64,000 bases of DNA from assembly GCA_016169945.1 (NCBI GenBank), contig JADLSH010000367.1, forward strand, positions 7,551,501 through 7,615,500, written 5' to 3'. Below the pieces are notes generated by a model. That model worked only from the letters and a program-made list of their open reading frames with translations, made no database searches and was not told the origin of the DNA. Positions 40,951 to 51,825 of the stretch are shown one piece after another (positions within the stretch are counted from its first letter, which is position 1; the number at the start of each line of letters is the position of its first letter). The translations under genes and the position numbers were made by a program. This DNA comes from Trachythela sp. YZ-2020. Lineage: Eukaryota; Cnidaria; Anthozoa; Malacalcyonacea; Clavulariidae.

Positions 40951-43900
40951 GACTTAGTCTTCTCTGTCTTGTATATTTGCACCCTGCTCGACTATATTTA
41001 TTTAACTAGCGCGTATTGTCTCATCATGACAAGATATAATTTTTCGCATTGTACAACAATAATAATGGCTATAGCTTTGATTTAATGCATTTTGTTTTGA
41101 ACGCTGCTTAATTTATACAACTACTCTATAAGTATAGTAAGGCTTGGTTAATTATTATGTGCAGTGAAGCTGACAGCAGGCCATTAATGAGTCAAAACAC
41201 TTTATTAGTTATTATTAAACGAAAAAAAACCCGATTTTCCTTAATAACGTATTTAGTATTATTGAAGTTCAGTGAAAATATATACGTTACTCCGCCTCAA
41301 GTATTTTCGCACTGCATAATACTGAATTTAATGCTAAATTAAACCCAAAAGGCAAATAATTTATTTAAAACACCTTCAAGAAGTCTTACAAAGTTTACCA
41401 AACTAAAGGTGTAAATATCAAGTTAACACGTAAGCAGGGGCGTACATAACAATTTTGGCTGGGGGGAAATGAGACCGTCCCACGAATCCAGACCGACTTA
41501 TATCCGAAAAGTCGATAAATTCTTCGTGCTGCTGCTATACCTTGAGTAGCAACACAATTCAATGAACATGATATTCACTTACGTAAGTTACGTTTCAAAT
41601 TTTTACTAATCTTATATGTACACAGGGGCAGATCCAGCAGAATAGGACGACTGATGCAGTTGGGCACCCATTTGCAGGGGGGTCAGAGGAATACTCCCCC
41701 GAGAAATTTTCAGATCTAAGACTTCGGAGACGCGATTTCCTGCGTTCTGCACAAACATTTTATTCCAATTTGTACGCGGAAATCAGAAAGATACGTAAAA
41801 AATTGCGAACTATATCGCAAAAACAACATAGTTTTTCCGGATAAGAATAATTTTAGCTTCCTAAGTTTTGCCATAAAGTAGTTAATATGTAGATTGTAGT
41901 AGTTGTGGCAAAATGGTTCTATTCGAAGTAGTCAGATCCGGCCTTCTGTCTCAAATTTCCAAGACAAAAAATCATTGCAATAGGTGAAGACAAGGCACAT
42001 ACACTCATACAGTGCAACCCTAAGTGGACTACCAAAAATTGATTTTCTTTTGACAAAACTGTCACTGACAAACCGCTCAGTAAAAAAGGTTGTTTTACAG
42101 TTTTAATACTGCATGGAACAATACGAGTTACGCATCACCTGAGTTTCTTCTGTTTTTCCACGTGCCACATACACTATATGAGTGATATGACATTCTCAGA
42201 AGAACGGTTTACAAGAAAGACCGAAACAGGGTTTTTAGCAAGCTTTATGTGGACATATTCAAGTAACTGCAATTGAAATAACTCGTGTTGGGAATTTTAA
42301 ATAATGCAATCATTGAAGTCGGTCTCTGAAAATATTTAGCCGCCGTCTCGCATACCATTGCGTTGCATAATGCGTCCAATTTAGCAATGCAAAATTTTGA
42401 GAGCGACTGCACTTATTTTGAGACTGACTGGATCATTTCACTGTTTGGGGGCGAACAACCTCCCACACCCCCACATTTACGGCCCCCACATTAGCAGTAC
42501 CTCTCAATGAAATTTGAACACAGGACCAAGTGTACCTGATCAATGTTTTGTTTTCTTTTGGGTTTTTTCTGAGTTTTTTGTTTTTCTTTCTTTGTTAAAT
42601 TAAATAATATTTACGTTATATTTATAATTATAATTATACAGCAGTAAATCTATTCTACATTTTAATAAATACATAATTATATATGTTCATTAGTTAAATC
42701 CTCTTAGAATAGTTTAATACTGTTTTAGGAGTAATTCATTAAAGCATTAAAGCATTAAAGCATTAAATTAGCCATGTTTCAAGCATTTATTCATTCGCTC
42801 ACTGGCTGGTGTACAATCAACAGAATACTTTCCATTTCACGGGTCAAAAATCACAGGTACCTATTTGTCTACCGTTAAAGTCATATGTCTCATACGCGAT
42901 CAATTGTATATTTTGGGCTGTTAAAATAGCCGATAAACTCGTGAAAGCACATTGTTTGCCTCTCGATAATTGAACACTAAAACTTCATCGCGTTGATGTA
43001 TAACAGACGAAAGAAACAAATTCATACCTACCAGGGGTTTCTGTAAAATTTCGATCTTTTACATCCGTATGTAAACCCGGAATTAGACAGACATCCGACG
43101 TGAAATCGATTTCGCGACAATACATAGAATCATGGGCTGAGTGAACTCTGGAGAAACCTTAACACGTCAAGAATAGTGTGCTGCCTCGTTGAGACTTGGC
43201 AGCAATTATGTATCAAAGTATATTTCAGACAGTTATGATATACAGACTGCAGCGTGTATAAAAAACGCAATCCTCGATTCAAATGTAGATTTTGAAAAGA
43301 ATATAGCAGTAAAGCCTGTATGTTGACATTAATTTCAAAGCTTAGCCACACAGCTTTCCAACGATGGGTTACTTGTTAAATTTGAACAATTGGTTCATGA
43401 AAAATATTTAAGCGACTGAGATTGGAAATTGAAAATTCGAGATGCAATAATAAAGCGGCCCTGAAATAGACGAACTCATTTCGTAAAAATGCCCGAAATT
43501 ATGAAAGCTTTTTCTGATAGCAGATCAAAATCAAGTACCCACGGCTTCCCATAAACCGGATTAAACAGTTTAAGCTTGCAACTTGCTAATTTCTGTTTAC
43601 GTTACAATTAACATACGGCGCTGTTCGACGAGCAATACACGGATATTGTTTTTAATACTTTTTTAAAAGATGTTGAGCTGTGTAATATACTTTATTCTCC
43701 TAAATCGATCCCAAAAAGTAATAAAGTATTAAAGTTTAAACAAGAAAATTCAAGAATTCCAAATGGGACTATTAAATAGCATTAGTAAAATTGCATAATT
43801 AGACAGCAGCTAAAAATAATGTGTGCTACTATATTTTCTCTTGTGCCATTATTACTTGCGCTAAAAACACAAATAACTCCTTGTTAGAAAGAGAAATGAA

Positions 43901-43960
43901 TTAGCTTTAAAAAATACTAAAGTCGTTTTCTAAGGATTAATATTTTGAAAATTATTGAGC
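40951..43960. other. Three kilobases without a recognisable gene
   Basis: No open frame with a known motif. 41437-42500 looks like an old repeat: it begins GCAGGGGCGTACATAAC and has C- or G-runs near both ends (CAGGGGGGTCAG at ~41676, CCTCCCACACCCCC at ~42461). I could not prove inverted ends. Short tandem ATTAAAGC (x3-4) at ~42740-42765. The rest is plain AT-rich DNA. Confidence 0.45.
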
Positions 43961-43964
43961 ATAA

Positions 43965-44325
43965 AAGATGGATTGCGTTTTTTTTACACCTTGTACAGTA
44001 CAGACATTTACTAAATATACGCACTATTATCCTGGAATTGGGGTACATCAATCATTTCAAGGCAAAGCAAGAACAATGAGTTACCTCAAAATGTACGAGC
44101 AATATGCTCTCTTAGTCAATTCAAAAGAGAAATTGACAACCTATTTTCCATATGATACGGACTCCCGCACGGCAATCTTGTAAATCAGTAAACATGTTGT
44201 AGTTTTTAATATGTGTAGAAGTCTAAGTGTAAATTGTCTCTGTATCAGTAAATTGTTATTGTAAAATGTTACGTTATTTTTATACCATAAAATTTTCCGT
44301 GATTTTACCGTGTTTAAATAAAGTT

Positions 44326-44360
<35 letters not shown>
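43965..44360 (+). mobile_element. LINE 3'-end fragment with (TTGA)n tail
   Basis: A plus-strand frame reads WNWGTSIISRQ and LPQNVRAICSLSQFKREID just before several stops (44040-44165), like the end of a LINE protein. The 3' UTR has AATAAAG at ~44317 and ends in eight TTGA/ATTG units (44329-44360). Low coding preservation. Confidence 0.65.
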
Positions 44361-44362
<2 letters not shown>

Positions 44363-44710
44363 TGTTCCTTGATAATATAATTTTGCCCAATAAATATCCA
44401 TCACGAAAACCAAAGGCAAAAACCCCCAATTGTCTCTCACTCAAAACAAATTCCACATTTCTGAAAGATTTCAGCCGAATTTTCGAAGTAATTTAAGAGG
44501 AACATTTTTCTTGTTTACAGGTGTGACTCTAGTGGAAACATGATAGGTTGCGTCCTGTCGCGATAAAGTATGCCAGGCGAAAACAGACCGGGCCTATCCA
44601 ATTAAAATGTTGGTCAAAAAATACCTTCTACATAACTAATGAAGGGACAAATACTGTGGTTTTCATGAGCTCAGCATCGCGTTCAAAAATTCAAGATTTT
44701 CAAAGTAATA

Positions 44711-44802
44711 GATAAAATACGAGCGGCAGATCTGTATGGGGATTTACAATGGCGAGCGCACAGCGCGAGCCATTGTAAATCCCCATACAGATCTGACGCG
44801 AG

Positions 44803-44811
<9 letters not shown>
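44711..44811. repeat. Near-perfect hairpin, 101 bp
   Basis: Inner arms of 27 bp match without error (44727-44753 and 44769-44795, starting CAGATCTGTATGGGG) around a 15-nt loop with GAGCGCACAGCGCGA. Outer arms GATAAAATAC (44711) and GTATTTTATC (44802) also match. In naturally decaying DNA such an exact inverted repeat should be young or under constraint. Confidence 0.95.
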
Positions 44812-44834
<23 letters not shown>

Positions 44835-45169
44835 GTAATGAATGTGGAAAGTCATTAGCTTAATATTATGCAGTACTCGGCCACTTAATGGATCAGTTGT
44901 TTTATTGTGCTTCTGCCTTGGCATTGTTTCATGGCTGTTGGTTTTATAATATGATATCGCTAATAGGTGGTTTTCAAACAATCTTATGGGATTTTAACAC
45001 AATGCTGGCAGATGGAGCGGAAATAATACGATTCTAATGAGAATATTTTGTATAGATGCTCTCTATGTGCGCTGAACGAGAACATAATGAAAATAAACAG
45101 GGTGTGTTCTGCTTGTGTGTGTAATATAGCTTTTCCTTGGCGTATAGTTTGTTATCCGCTTAGTGAACA
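44812..45169. other. Non-coding, nothing recognised
   Basis: About 360 bp with no recognisable signal. It leads directly into the recombinase-like remnant. Confidence 0.5.
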
Positions 45170-45602
45170 ATGTCTCGTCGTTTTCGCCAACCAAAATCTA
45201 ACGAAGAGGAGTGGTCGTTCCTTGAAGAATCTGTACCTAAAAATACTAGGTATAACACGAAATGGGCGATTTTAAAATATTCGAAGAATGGCAAGCAAGC
45301 CGCAGTAACAAAACAGGCACTGACGATAAAGGCGGAGATGGTCAGGATGATGAATTTGAATATGAAATTGTTGATGATCTAACGGTACCTTTGGGCCATA
45401 TGTCCCCGAATAGCGTTAGCTTTTTGCTCAGCAAATTTATTTGCGAGATTTTCAATTTGATGTGGCAGATAGTGTTTTAGCTGAAATGCCTTTACCAGAG
45501 TTTGAAACGACTCGTAGCAACAGAATTGCTGATAGCATTTGCACGCATTCTGTCTTCAATAATTGTACGATAAATTTTGTGGTGAATGACAAAAAGTGAG
45601 AA
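45170..45602 (+). pseudogene. Remnant of a KIAA1958/ZMYM-like (Crypton-related) protein gene
   Basis: The first frame begins MSRRFRQPKSNEEEWSFLEE then SVPKNTRYNTKWAI. A frameshift leads to DFKIFEEWQASR, an acidic linker and HMSPNSVSFLLSKFICEI. This order (RFRxPxSxEE, VPKxTxYxxKWA, FxEWQ, SxxxLSKFxxE) matches the N-terminal part of a family related to Crypton tyrosine recombinases and widespread, as I recall, in cnidarian genomes. From ~45447 a third frame gives FDVADSVLAEMPLPEF, TTRSNRIADSICTHSVF, NNCTINFVVNDKK and a stop, which looks like the C-terminus. The long recombinase middle is absent, so the copy is internally deleted and dead. Confidence 0.55.
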
Positions 45603-46654
45603 ATAATACTTAATCTAAAGTGTGCTTTTTAGCAAATATATGTGTTATGGAAGAAATAAATTGTTTCGTGCGTGTCCAATATATGAATATTAATCAGGAG
45701 CATTTTTAACAAAGTTAATAAATGCATGCTAATTAGGATACAGCTGTATCAAAAGTTAAGAATACTAATTAGGACATAGCTTTATCAGATTGTTGACCTG
45801 TATTGGGGTTTACAAAGATGTCATGTGAAATGAATATGGTTCATTTATTGGCTAGTTAGCTCATTAATTATTCATGAATTTTACAAACGTTAATACAAAA
45901 TAGAAGTTTCTACTATGAAATCACACAATTTTATGCACCACTTTTGTCACGTGGAGAAAACTTCAACAGTAAAGACACAGACTTATATGTTAGTAAAATA
46001 TGTTTCCAACTCTATCCGTTCATGTTGTAGTTCAATGTTGTTTTCATTTGCGCGCTCGATCACCGATTCAATACGCCTCACTTGCGATAGTAACTCCTAG
46101 TATATGTCATTATAATCCCCGAGCCGGCGCGAAGCGCCGTGCGAGGGTACTAATTCCGCTCGAATATTTGCACCCGGGTATGTGAAAACATTGTGGAATG
46201 CAAAGTTGTCCACCTTTTTTTTTGTCATGGACGGTTTTTTAAGTTATGCGCATGCGCGAGTTAAAGCCGAGAGAAAACTGGTAACTAGCAAAAAACATGA
46301 TTGGCTAAGACAACGATTTTGTTTTTATATGGATACGTCAGAAAAATAACTGCCATTTTGGCATTTTATTTCTGGCATTTATAATGCTCCTATATGAAAA
46401 CTTTTTTTCAAAATTGTACTCTGGAGTCGGGACATATTAATTCAGACAAATATTAAGTCTCCAAAACAAGAGAAGTGAAAATTTTTAGAGGACTTTTATT
46501 TACTAAAGTCAATAAGAAAAGAAAGCAGTCGAAAGTCGAGAAAGGACAGAATTTTCGAGTTTTAAAGCGTTTTAAGGTGGATCGATACAGTTATCAAAAA
46601 TTCAGGTGTCAACACTTTCAAATTTTTAAACTCCGTATTTTTAGGTTTTATTCA
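45603..46654. other. Non-coding, nothing firm
   Basis: AT-rich apart from a G+C-rich spot at ~46110-46150 with GGCGCGAAGCGCC (inverted). No exon recognised. Confidence 0.5.
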
Positions 46655-46830
46655 CCAGGGGCCGGTTGTTCAAAAGCCGGTTAACTTAACCCAGGATTAG
46701 CGCTAACCCATGGTTAAAAATCCTTAACCATGGGTTAGCTAATCCTGGGTTAATTTGGCGTTGCTCAAAGGTCGGTTAGCGGTGCGATTAGTTAACCCTG
46801 GGTTAAGACATTTAACCCAAGAATAAATCT
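46655..46830. repeat. Dispersed hairpin repeat (GGGCCGGTTGTTCAAA family)
   Basis: Contains CCCAGGATTAGCGCTAACCC then ATGGTTAA, a six-base loop, and the inverse TTAACCATGGGTTAG/CTAATCCTGGG (arms ~30 bp at 46688-46718 and 46725-46752). It is followed by two further GGTTAG/CTGGGTTAA words. Short, non-coding and highly structured. Confidence 0.75.
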
Positions 46831-47439
46831 ATGTTAAAATATATATCTAATATAAGAACGTTTTTGATTGGCTGAAAAGCGTACGTCAAAACATGAAGCA
46901 ACTGAAATTGAACTATTCAGACATGAATTTGAGCATTTTAGAAAGTTCCGAGATAAAATAATATATTATATAGACCAAACAAATGAGAAATAGAACATAT
47001 AAAATTAAATTTGCTCATTATAAGCCATAAATTTTGGAATTTTAGGCAGTGCTTGAATAATTAAATTTGAGAACAAAATTAGACTTATGGCAGCCAATCA
47101 AATGAAATTCCATTTTTTTTGAAGTTGAAAAACAATTGTCAACGCATGCGTATTGCAGAAGATCTTAACAAAACATGAAAATAGAAAAAAGAAGCCAAAG
47201 CAAAAATACTGTTCAAAAAACAGTTGAAGTTTTATGACAATTTCTAAAAGTTTTGTACAGTAAATCAAAGCCATAAAAGAACAAAATAACATACCTACTT
47301 TATATAGTTAGGCAATTGGTAATTTTATTGTTAAAATTAAAAATATTATCACAGTTTGTACAGAAAATAGAATAAATATAGAGTATTTAAAAAACAGTGT
47401 TCGCTTGCGTGTTACCATGGTTACAGTAAACGATTTAGT
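46831..47439. other. Non-coding, nothing recognised
   Basis: AT-rich DNA with no exon or element visible. Confidence 0.5.
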
Positions 47440-47870
47440 ACTTCATGTTGCAACAACTTTTGGGTTGTTCGGGAGAATAATTATTTGGTTCTAATGGTGA
47501 GGGGTTACTGCATGAATGCATTTCTAGTATAAGGGGGAAAGAACACGCAATTTGATTAGTTAGTGGGTGTGCATTATGACGCAATAATCCACTGCCACTG
47601 TTGCTATTTTTCAAATTTCTCGCTTCGTCTCCGCTTGTTCTGAACGCAATAAGAACAAAATCACAAAGTTTTAATGTCCAAAATTTGTCATAAAGCAAGA
47701 AAACGTAGACCAAAACGAGATGGAAGAGCCAGCCAATAAATGACAACGGGACAAAAACGGCGAAGAAAGATTCGCAGCTCTTTCTGAGTCTGCATGCACT
47801 TTTGCTTGAAAATTCACATTCAACGACGAAAAATCCCGACAAAACCTGGACTATTTTGACATTCAAAGGT
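47440..47870. repeat. Dispersed repeat, copy 1 of 2
   Basis: Shares a run of blocks in the same order with 49130-49445: ACGCAATTTGATT, GACCAAAA, GATGGAAGAGCCAGCCAATAA (GAAATGGAAAAGCTAACCAATAA in the other), GAAGAAAG-TTCGCAG and TTGCTTGAA...CATTCAA. Divergence is high and the family is unknown. The open frame on its minus strand is not convincing. Confidence 0.6.
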
Positions 47871-49129
47871 ACATAAACTGTATTTAAACTCGGAACAAAC
47901 CAAATCTGATTTAAATAGTACCTTCAAACAAAAAACTGCTTGATATATTTGGTGCCAGTCTGCCAGATGGAAAATAGAAAAAGCCAACAACGGCAGAACG
48001 ACGGCAAAGCAATCTGTTTATCGTTGTTGACTACTTTTAAACATTTTTGAACAGTTTTTATGCCTTTTCATCAATAATTTTTGTGAGCTTACACTTTTTT
48101 CGCTCCCGCCCGCCAGAATTCAAGCTTGTAGTTGTTGCCAAGCAATGAAAACATTGAAAAGGTTGCGAGTGACGTCACTGGTTACATGTTTGTAGAATTT
48201 CAATATTGATTTTTTGAACAAATTTGTTTACCTGGTTAAGCCTCGTGTTTTACACGCTTCTCTCGTGTTCTCCCAACATCCACCTTGGTCATTATAACAC
48301 CATAAATGCACGCGAGTCGATTTATATTTCTTAAATATACCACGCAAACCCCTTCTGACCAAATTTCGGTGACGGAAAGGGTAGCTTTCTGGAGGTAAGG
48401 GCGCCCCCGAAAAAGTTGGAGAGACAACATCAGCATGAGGGAAAGGCCCTTGTCGTTTGAATCTCGTGCCCGAGTCGGGCTTTCACCGTGGTAAAGTGAG
48501 CGAAAGATGGGAAGATAAGTTGAGGATAAGGGCCCCCATCGTTATGGATCTTGATTCATCGTGGGTGGACTGTGGCTGTTAACCTATTATATTATTTAGC
48601 CTATTAGCATTTTAGCCTATATTATAAACCACGTGCAGTCAGATGATTCATTTCATTTTAATCGATTTAAAAACCTCAAACATGAGGAGGGGTTCAAAGA
48701 AGGGGCATTAAATTTTTACGGGGGGAGGGGGCTGTAAGAATTTTCGCCACCTGAGAAGAAGAATTTCAATATGTCTAAGGTTATCAACCGTCTCCACTCC
48801 CTTATACACCGTTTTCTATCTTTTTTCACTGTAGGTGTAGGTTTCATAATTTTTCTTATTTTATATAAATATGCTCAGTTAAAAATGAGTGCAGCATTAC
48901 GTACTTCATTCCACATCTGGCTATTTAATCTCTCTTGACTTAATTGTATTCTTTCAAAAGCAATACATGTAAATGTATTTGTATATTTCTTCCAAGTTTC
49001 ATTAAAGCCAATAGAATTTAGCGCTCATTCCAGCTAGGGGAAAGCAGTGTCCCATTATGACGTTATGATAATACGAAATAGCGTAATTATGGTGTAGCTC
49101 CAATTAACCTATTGAGAACGTCGAGTTTG
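47871..49129. other. Non-coding, nothing recognised
   Basis: A G+C-richer patch at 48240-48560 and a G-rich one at 48690-48740 (GGGGGGAGGGGG) stand out but carry no clear gene signal. Confidence 0.45.
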
Positions 49130-49445
49130 AGGCAGCACTTCTCCCGCAATAGTAACTCCTGGTTTTAGTAATATAAGGTGAAACAGCACGCAATTTGATT
49201 GACTAATAAGCGGCCGTCCTTTCTAACACAACAATGCACTGTTTTGGCTTTTTAATTTTTACCTCACTTCGTGAGAAGGCAACTAAAAGTGGACCAAAAG
49301 TGAAATGGAAAAGCTAACCAATAAGGGAAAATGTGGCAAATATTACGAAGAAAGTTTCGCAGTTGTTTAGAATCTGAATTAAACTATTTGCTTGAACACA
49401 CGCATTCAAATTAGGCGACAAAAAGACGCAACAAACTGGGTTCGG
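49130..49445. repeat. Dispersed repeat, copy 2 of 2
   Basis: Diverged direct copy of 47440-47870. Its end lies ~100 bp from exon B, so the open frame that runs on past the exon B donor is repeat rather than coding. Confidence 0.6.
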
Positions 49446-49546
49446 CAAGTCGCATAAAATCTATTGGCCCCAGTAGAATTACACACTAACAAAACAACTT
49501 TCTCCACAGTTTTACGTGTAATATTGTCAATCAGCGATGTACCTAC

Positions 49547-49648
49547 CGAATATCCTTTGTCAATAGTACAGCCGGATGGCGAGCAACGGGCTTGGACGGA
49601 AAATCCTGTTTTTATTCTGAATGTCTGCGAACGCTCTTGTAAATTATC
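49547..49648 (-). CDS. Exon B, probably of the same VWD/EGF gene
   Basis: Minus-strand exon of 102 nt (34 codons), phase 0 in and out, after a strong acceptor (TATTTATTTTTTTGTAG) and before donor ATTCG|GTAGGT. Product: DNLQERSQTFRIKTGFSV then QARCSPSGCTIDKGYS. Two Cys three residues apart (CSPSGC) suggest an extracellular fold. Phases match exon A (ends phase 0) and exon C (starts phase 0). No domain recognised. Confidence 0.55.
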
Positions 49649-50056
49649 CTACAAAAAAATAAATATCATAATTAGCTTCGGTTAAAACACAAACTTCAGC
49701 TTTGATAATTCTTCGTATCATGCTGAAACTAAATTCAATAATTATATATTTACTAGTATAGGAAATTACACGGTTCGAAAAGTGTTAATGAAAAATCGCA
49801 CGCGTGTTTGGCAAAATAATTATAATACCGCGAGTGCGTAAACACGAATATTTTACCTGATTCCTCTGCTTTCAATCCAAAACTAGAAAAATCGTGAACT
49901 CTGGAATGCTTTATTTCTACATTGTGCATACAAGTTTTCATGTTTTACTGTTTTCCGAAACTCGAAACTACTTTTGAAACACGTCAGCACATGACGCCAT
50001 ATGACGCCAGAGCATGTAAACAATAATTTGGAAAGGAAGTTTCTCGTATGTGTAAC
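49649..50056. other. Intron, nothing firm
   Basis: A minus-strand stretch at ~49857-49917 has splice-like borders (ACAATGTAG ... ATCAG|GTAAAA), but its only open frame fits neither exon A nor exon B, so it is not called. Confidence 0.45.
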
Positions 50057-51252
50057 CATAGACTATCGAGAGGAATGGACTGGAAATGCACGCTATAGTT
50101 CTAATGTTGCTAACGGGACATCCGTGATATGGCCTATCACGTGGATTCTGTCAGTTTCCACGGCAACCGGCATCAAAATCAGAACAAAAAAATGCGATCC
50201 TGCATTATTTTTGTCGATTTTATATTATGTGCATGCCCTCAATATCGCATTTTTTAACATAAACGTTAGCAGGGGGTTACTACCAAAGTAAGTACGTTTT
50301 CATTTTTTCATTTTGACTGTAAATAGCAACCATAATTTCAGTTTTGTCGAAGCGTCTACATCAAAATGGCGCACGTAACATGGACCCAATCTAAGTAGTT
50401 CTCTTTTTAACCCTGTAACATGAAGGTAAGGCTATCACTTCACTTATACAGCATATATTTACAATCTCAAATAATATATTAACGAAATTAGGGCAGTTAC
50501 AACTTTGTGCAATATGTCAATCTTGTACAAACGACTCTACTTGCTCGACTACAAGAATTAAGATCAACATTTTAGCTGTCCTCACTTCTAACCCTGTAGC
50601 TACAATTTAAATAAGCATTACGAATTCTTATTTACATATTGTAAACAGAAAAAGAAATGTGAATGGAGCTATCGCTTTTTCAAACTTCTCTTAGATTTAA
50701 CAAGGAAAAAAATCACCTTTGAATGCATGCGTATTATTTTGAACTACAAAAAACTCGCCATTGTTGTTGTTTCTCTACACACGTACTTCAAACCCCTTCA
50801 ACTTTAAATATATTTCAGGTTTTCTCATCTATGTATAATGAACAAAAATATAAATGTGCATGAATGGAGCTATCGTTTTTTTAAACTTCTATTGGGTTAA
50901 ACAAAGCAAGAAATCACCTTTGAGTGCATGCGTAGTATTATTTTGAACTACAAAAATTCGCCATTGTTGTTGTTTCTGTATACACTTACTTCAACCCCTG
51001 TAACTTCACCTTAAATCTATTTCAGACTTTCTAATCTATAATTTTTGACCAAAAATAGAAATGTCAACACAGCTATATCCTTTTCAAACTTCTATTGGGG
51101 TTACCAGGGCCAAAAATCACCTTTGAATGCATGCGTATTATTTCGAACTACAAAAAAACTCGCCATTGACATTGTTGTTGTTCTACAGGACATATCACGT
51201 ACAGCACGCGCAAAATAATGGCGTTTCCAGTCCATTCCCTCGATAGTCTATG
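50057..51252. mobile_element. TIR element, 1.2 kb, with internal tandem repeats
   Basis: Left end CATAGACTATCGAG, right end CTCGATAGTCTATG. The inversion continues through GGAATGGACTGGAAA (~29 bp with one indel). The interior is non-coding and about half of it (50540-51190) is a tandem array. Flanks share GTGTAAC on both sides (50051 and 51257) but not adjacent to the tips, so a duplication is not proven. Confidence 0.75.
50540..51190. repeat. Tandem repeat, ~205-210 bp unit, ~3 copies
   Basis: Each unit carries GAATGGAGCTATC (or CAACACAGCTATATC), CAAACTTCTATTGGG, ATCACCTTTGAATGCATGCG, ATTTTGAACTACAAAAA, CTCGCCATTGTTGTTG and ACTTCAACCCC. Copies start near 50655, 50865 and 51065, with a partial one before. 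Confidence 0.85.
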
Positions 51253-51823
51253 CCCGGTGTAACAAGGAGGAATTTTGTTCTCGACCAATCAGCGCATTTG
51301 TTGCTCTAAGCCAATCAGAATGCGTAAAACGCCTTCATCACATTCCTTCATCACATGCCATGCGGTTCTCTGCAAGCGAATTTTTCTTTTTTTTGCATGA
51401 AATTGATATATGTTGTTCTAAAAAGATTTCTCCTGAAATTCCATGTGCGGATTTTTATTAATTGCGTTGTTGCGAAGATACGGGCCTTCAAACTTTGCTT
51501 TACGCAAGGTCGGAATAACGCCCTTCGAATTGGCAGACCACGAACGAATTAATGCGTTTAAAGTCTTTTCAAGTCGAGTTTTAAGTTGTTATATTTTTAG
51601 AAAACTTTCTATCCTCGTGCATTAATATTAACATATCAAAATCCTGTTCACAAGCAAACGGGCGCTTCCGGGCCTGCGAAATTACTTGACAATGTTGGCA
51701 TGTCAATCTCTTGCTGAGCTAAGCATGACGGATTTTCGTGGATAAAAATATACGCGGCATTTTTGTCGAATTTTATTGGTAAAAGTGGGATATTCACGTT
51801 GATGTTCCTGATCACCCAAAGTA
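51253..51823. other. Non-coding, nothing recognised
   Basis: Separates two inverted-repeat elements. No exon seen. Confidence 0.5.
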
Positions 51824-51825
51824 TA

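Noticed and set aside
47435..47866. Minus-strand open frame of 143 codons
   Set aside because: No domain or splice context, and the stretch belongs to a dispersed repeat also seen at 49130-49445.
49857..49917. Possible extra minus-strand exon between A and B
   Set aside because: Splice-like borders, but the only open frame needs phases that match neither neighbour.
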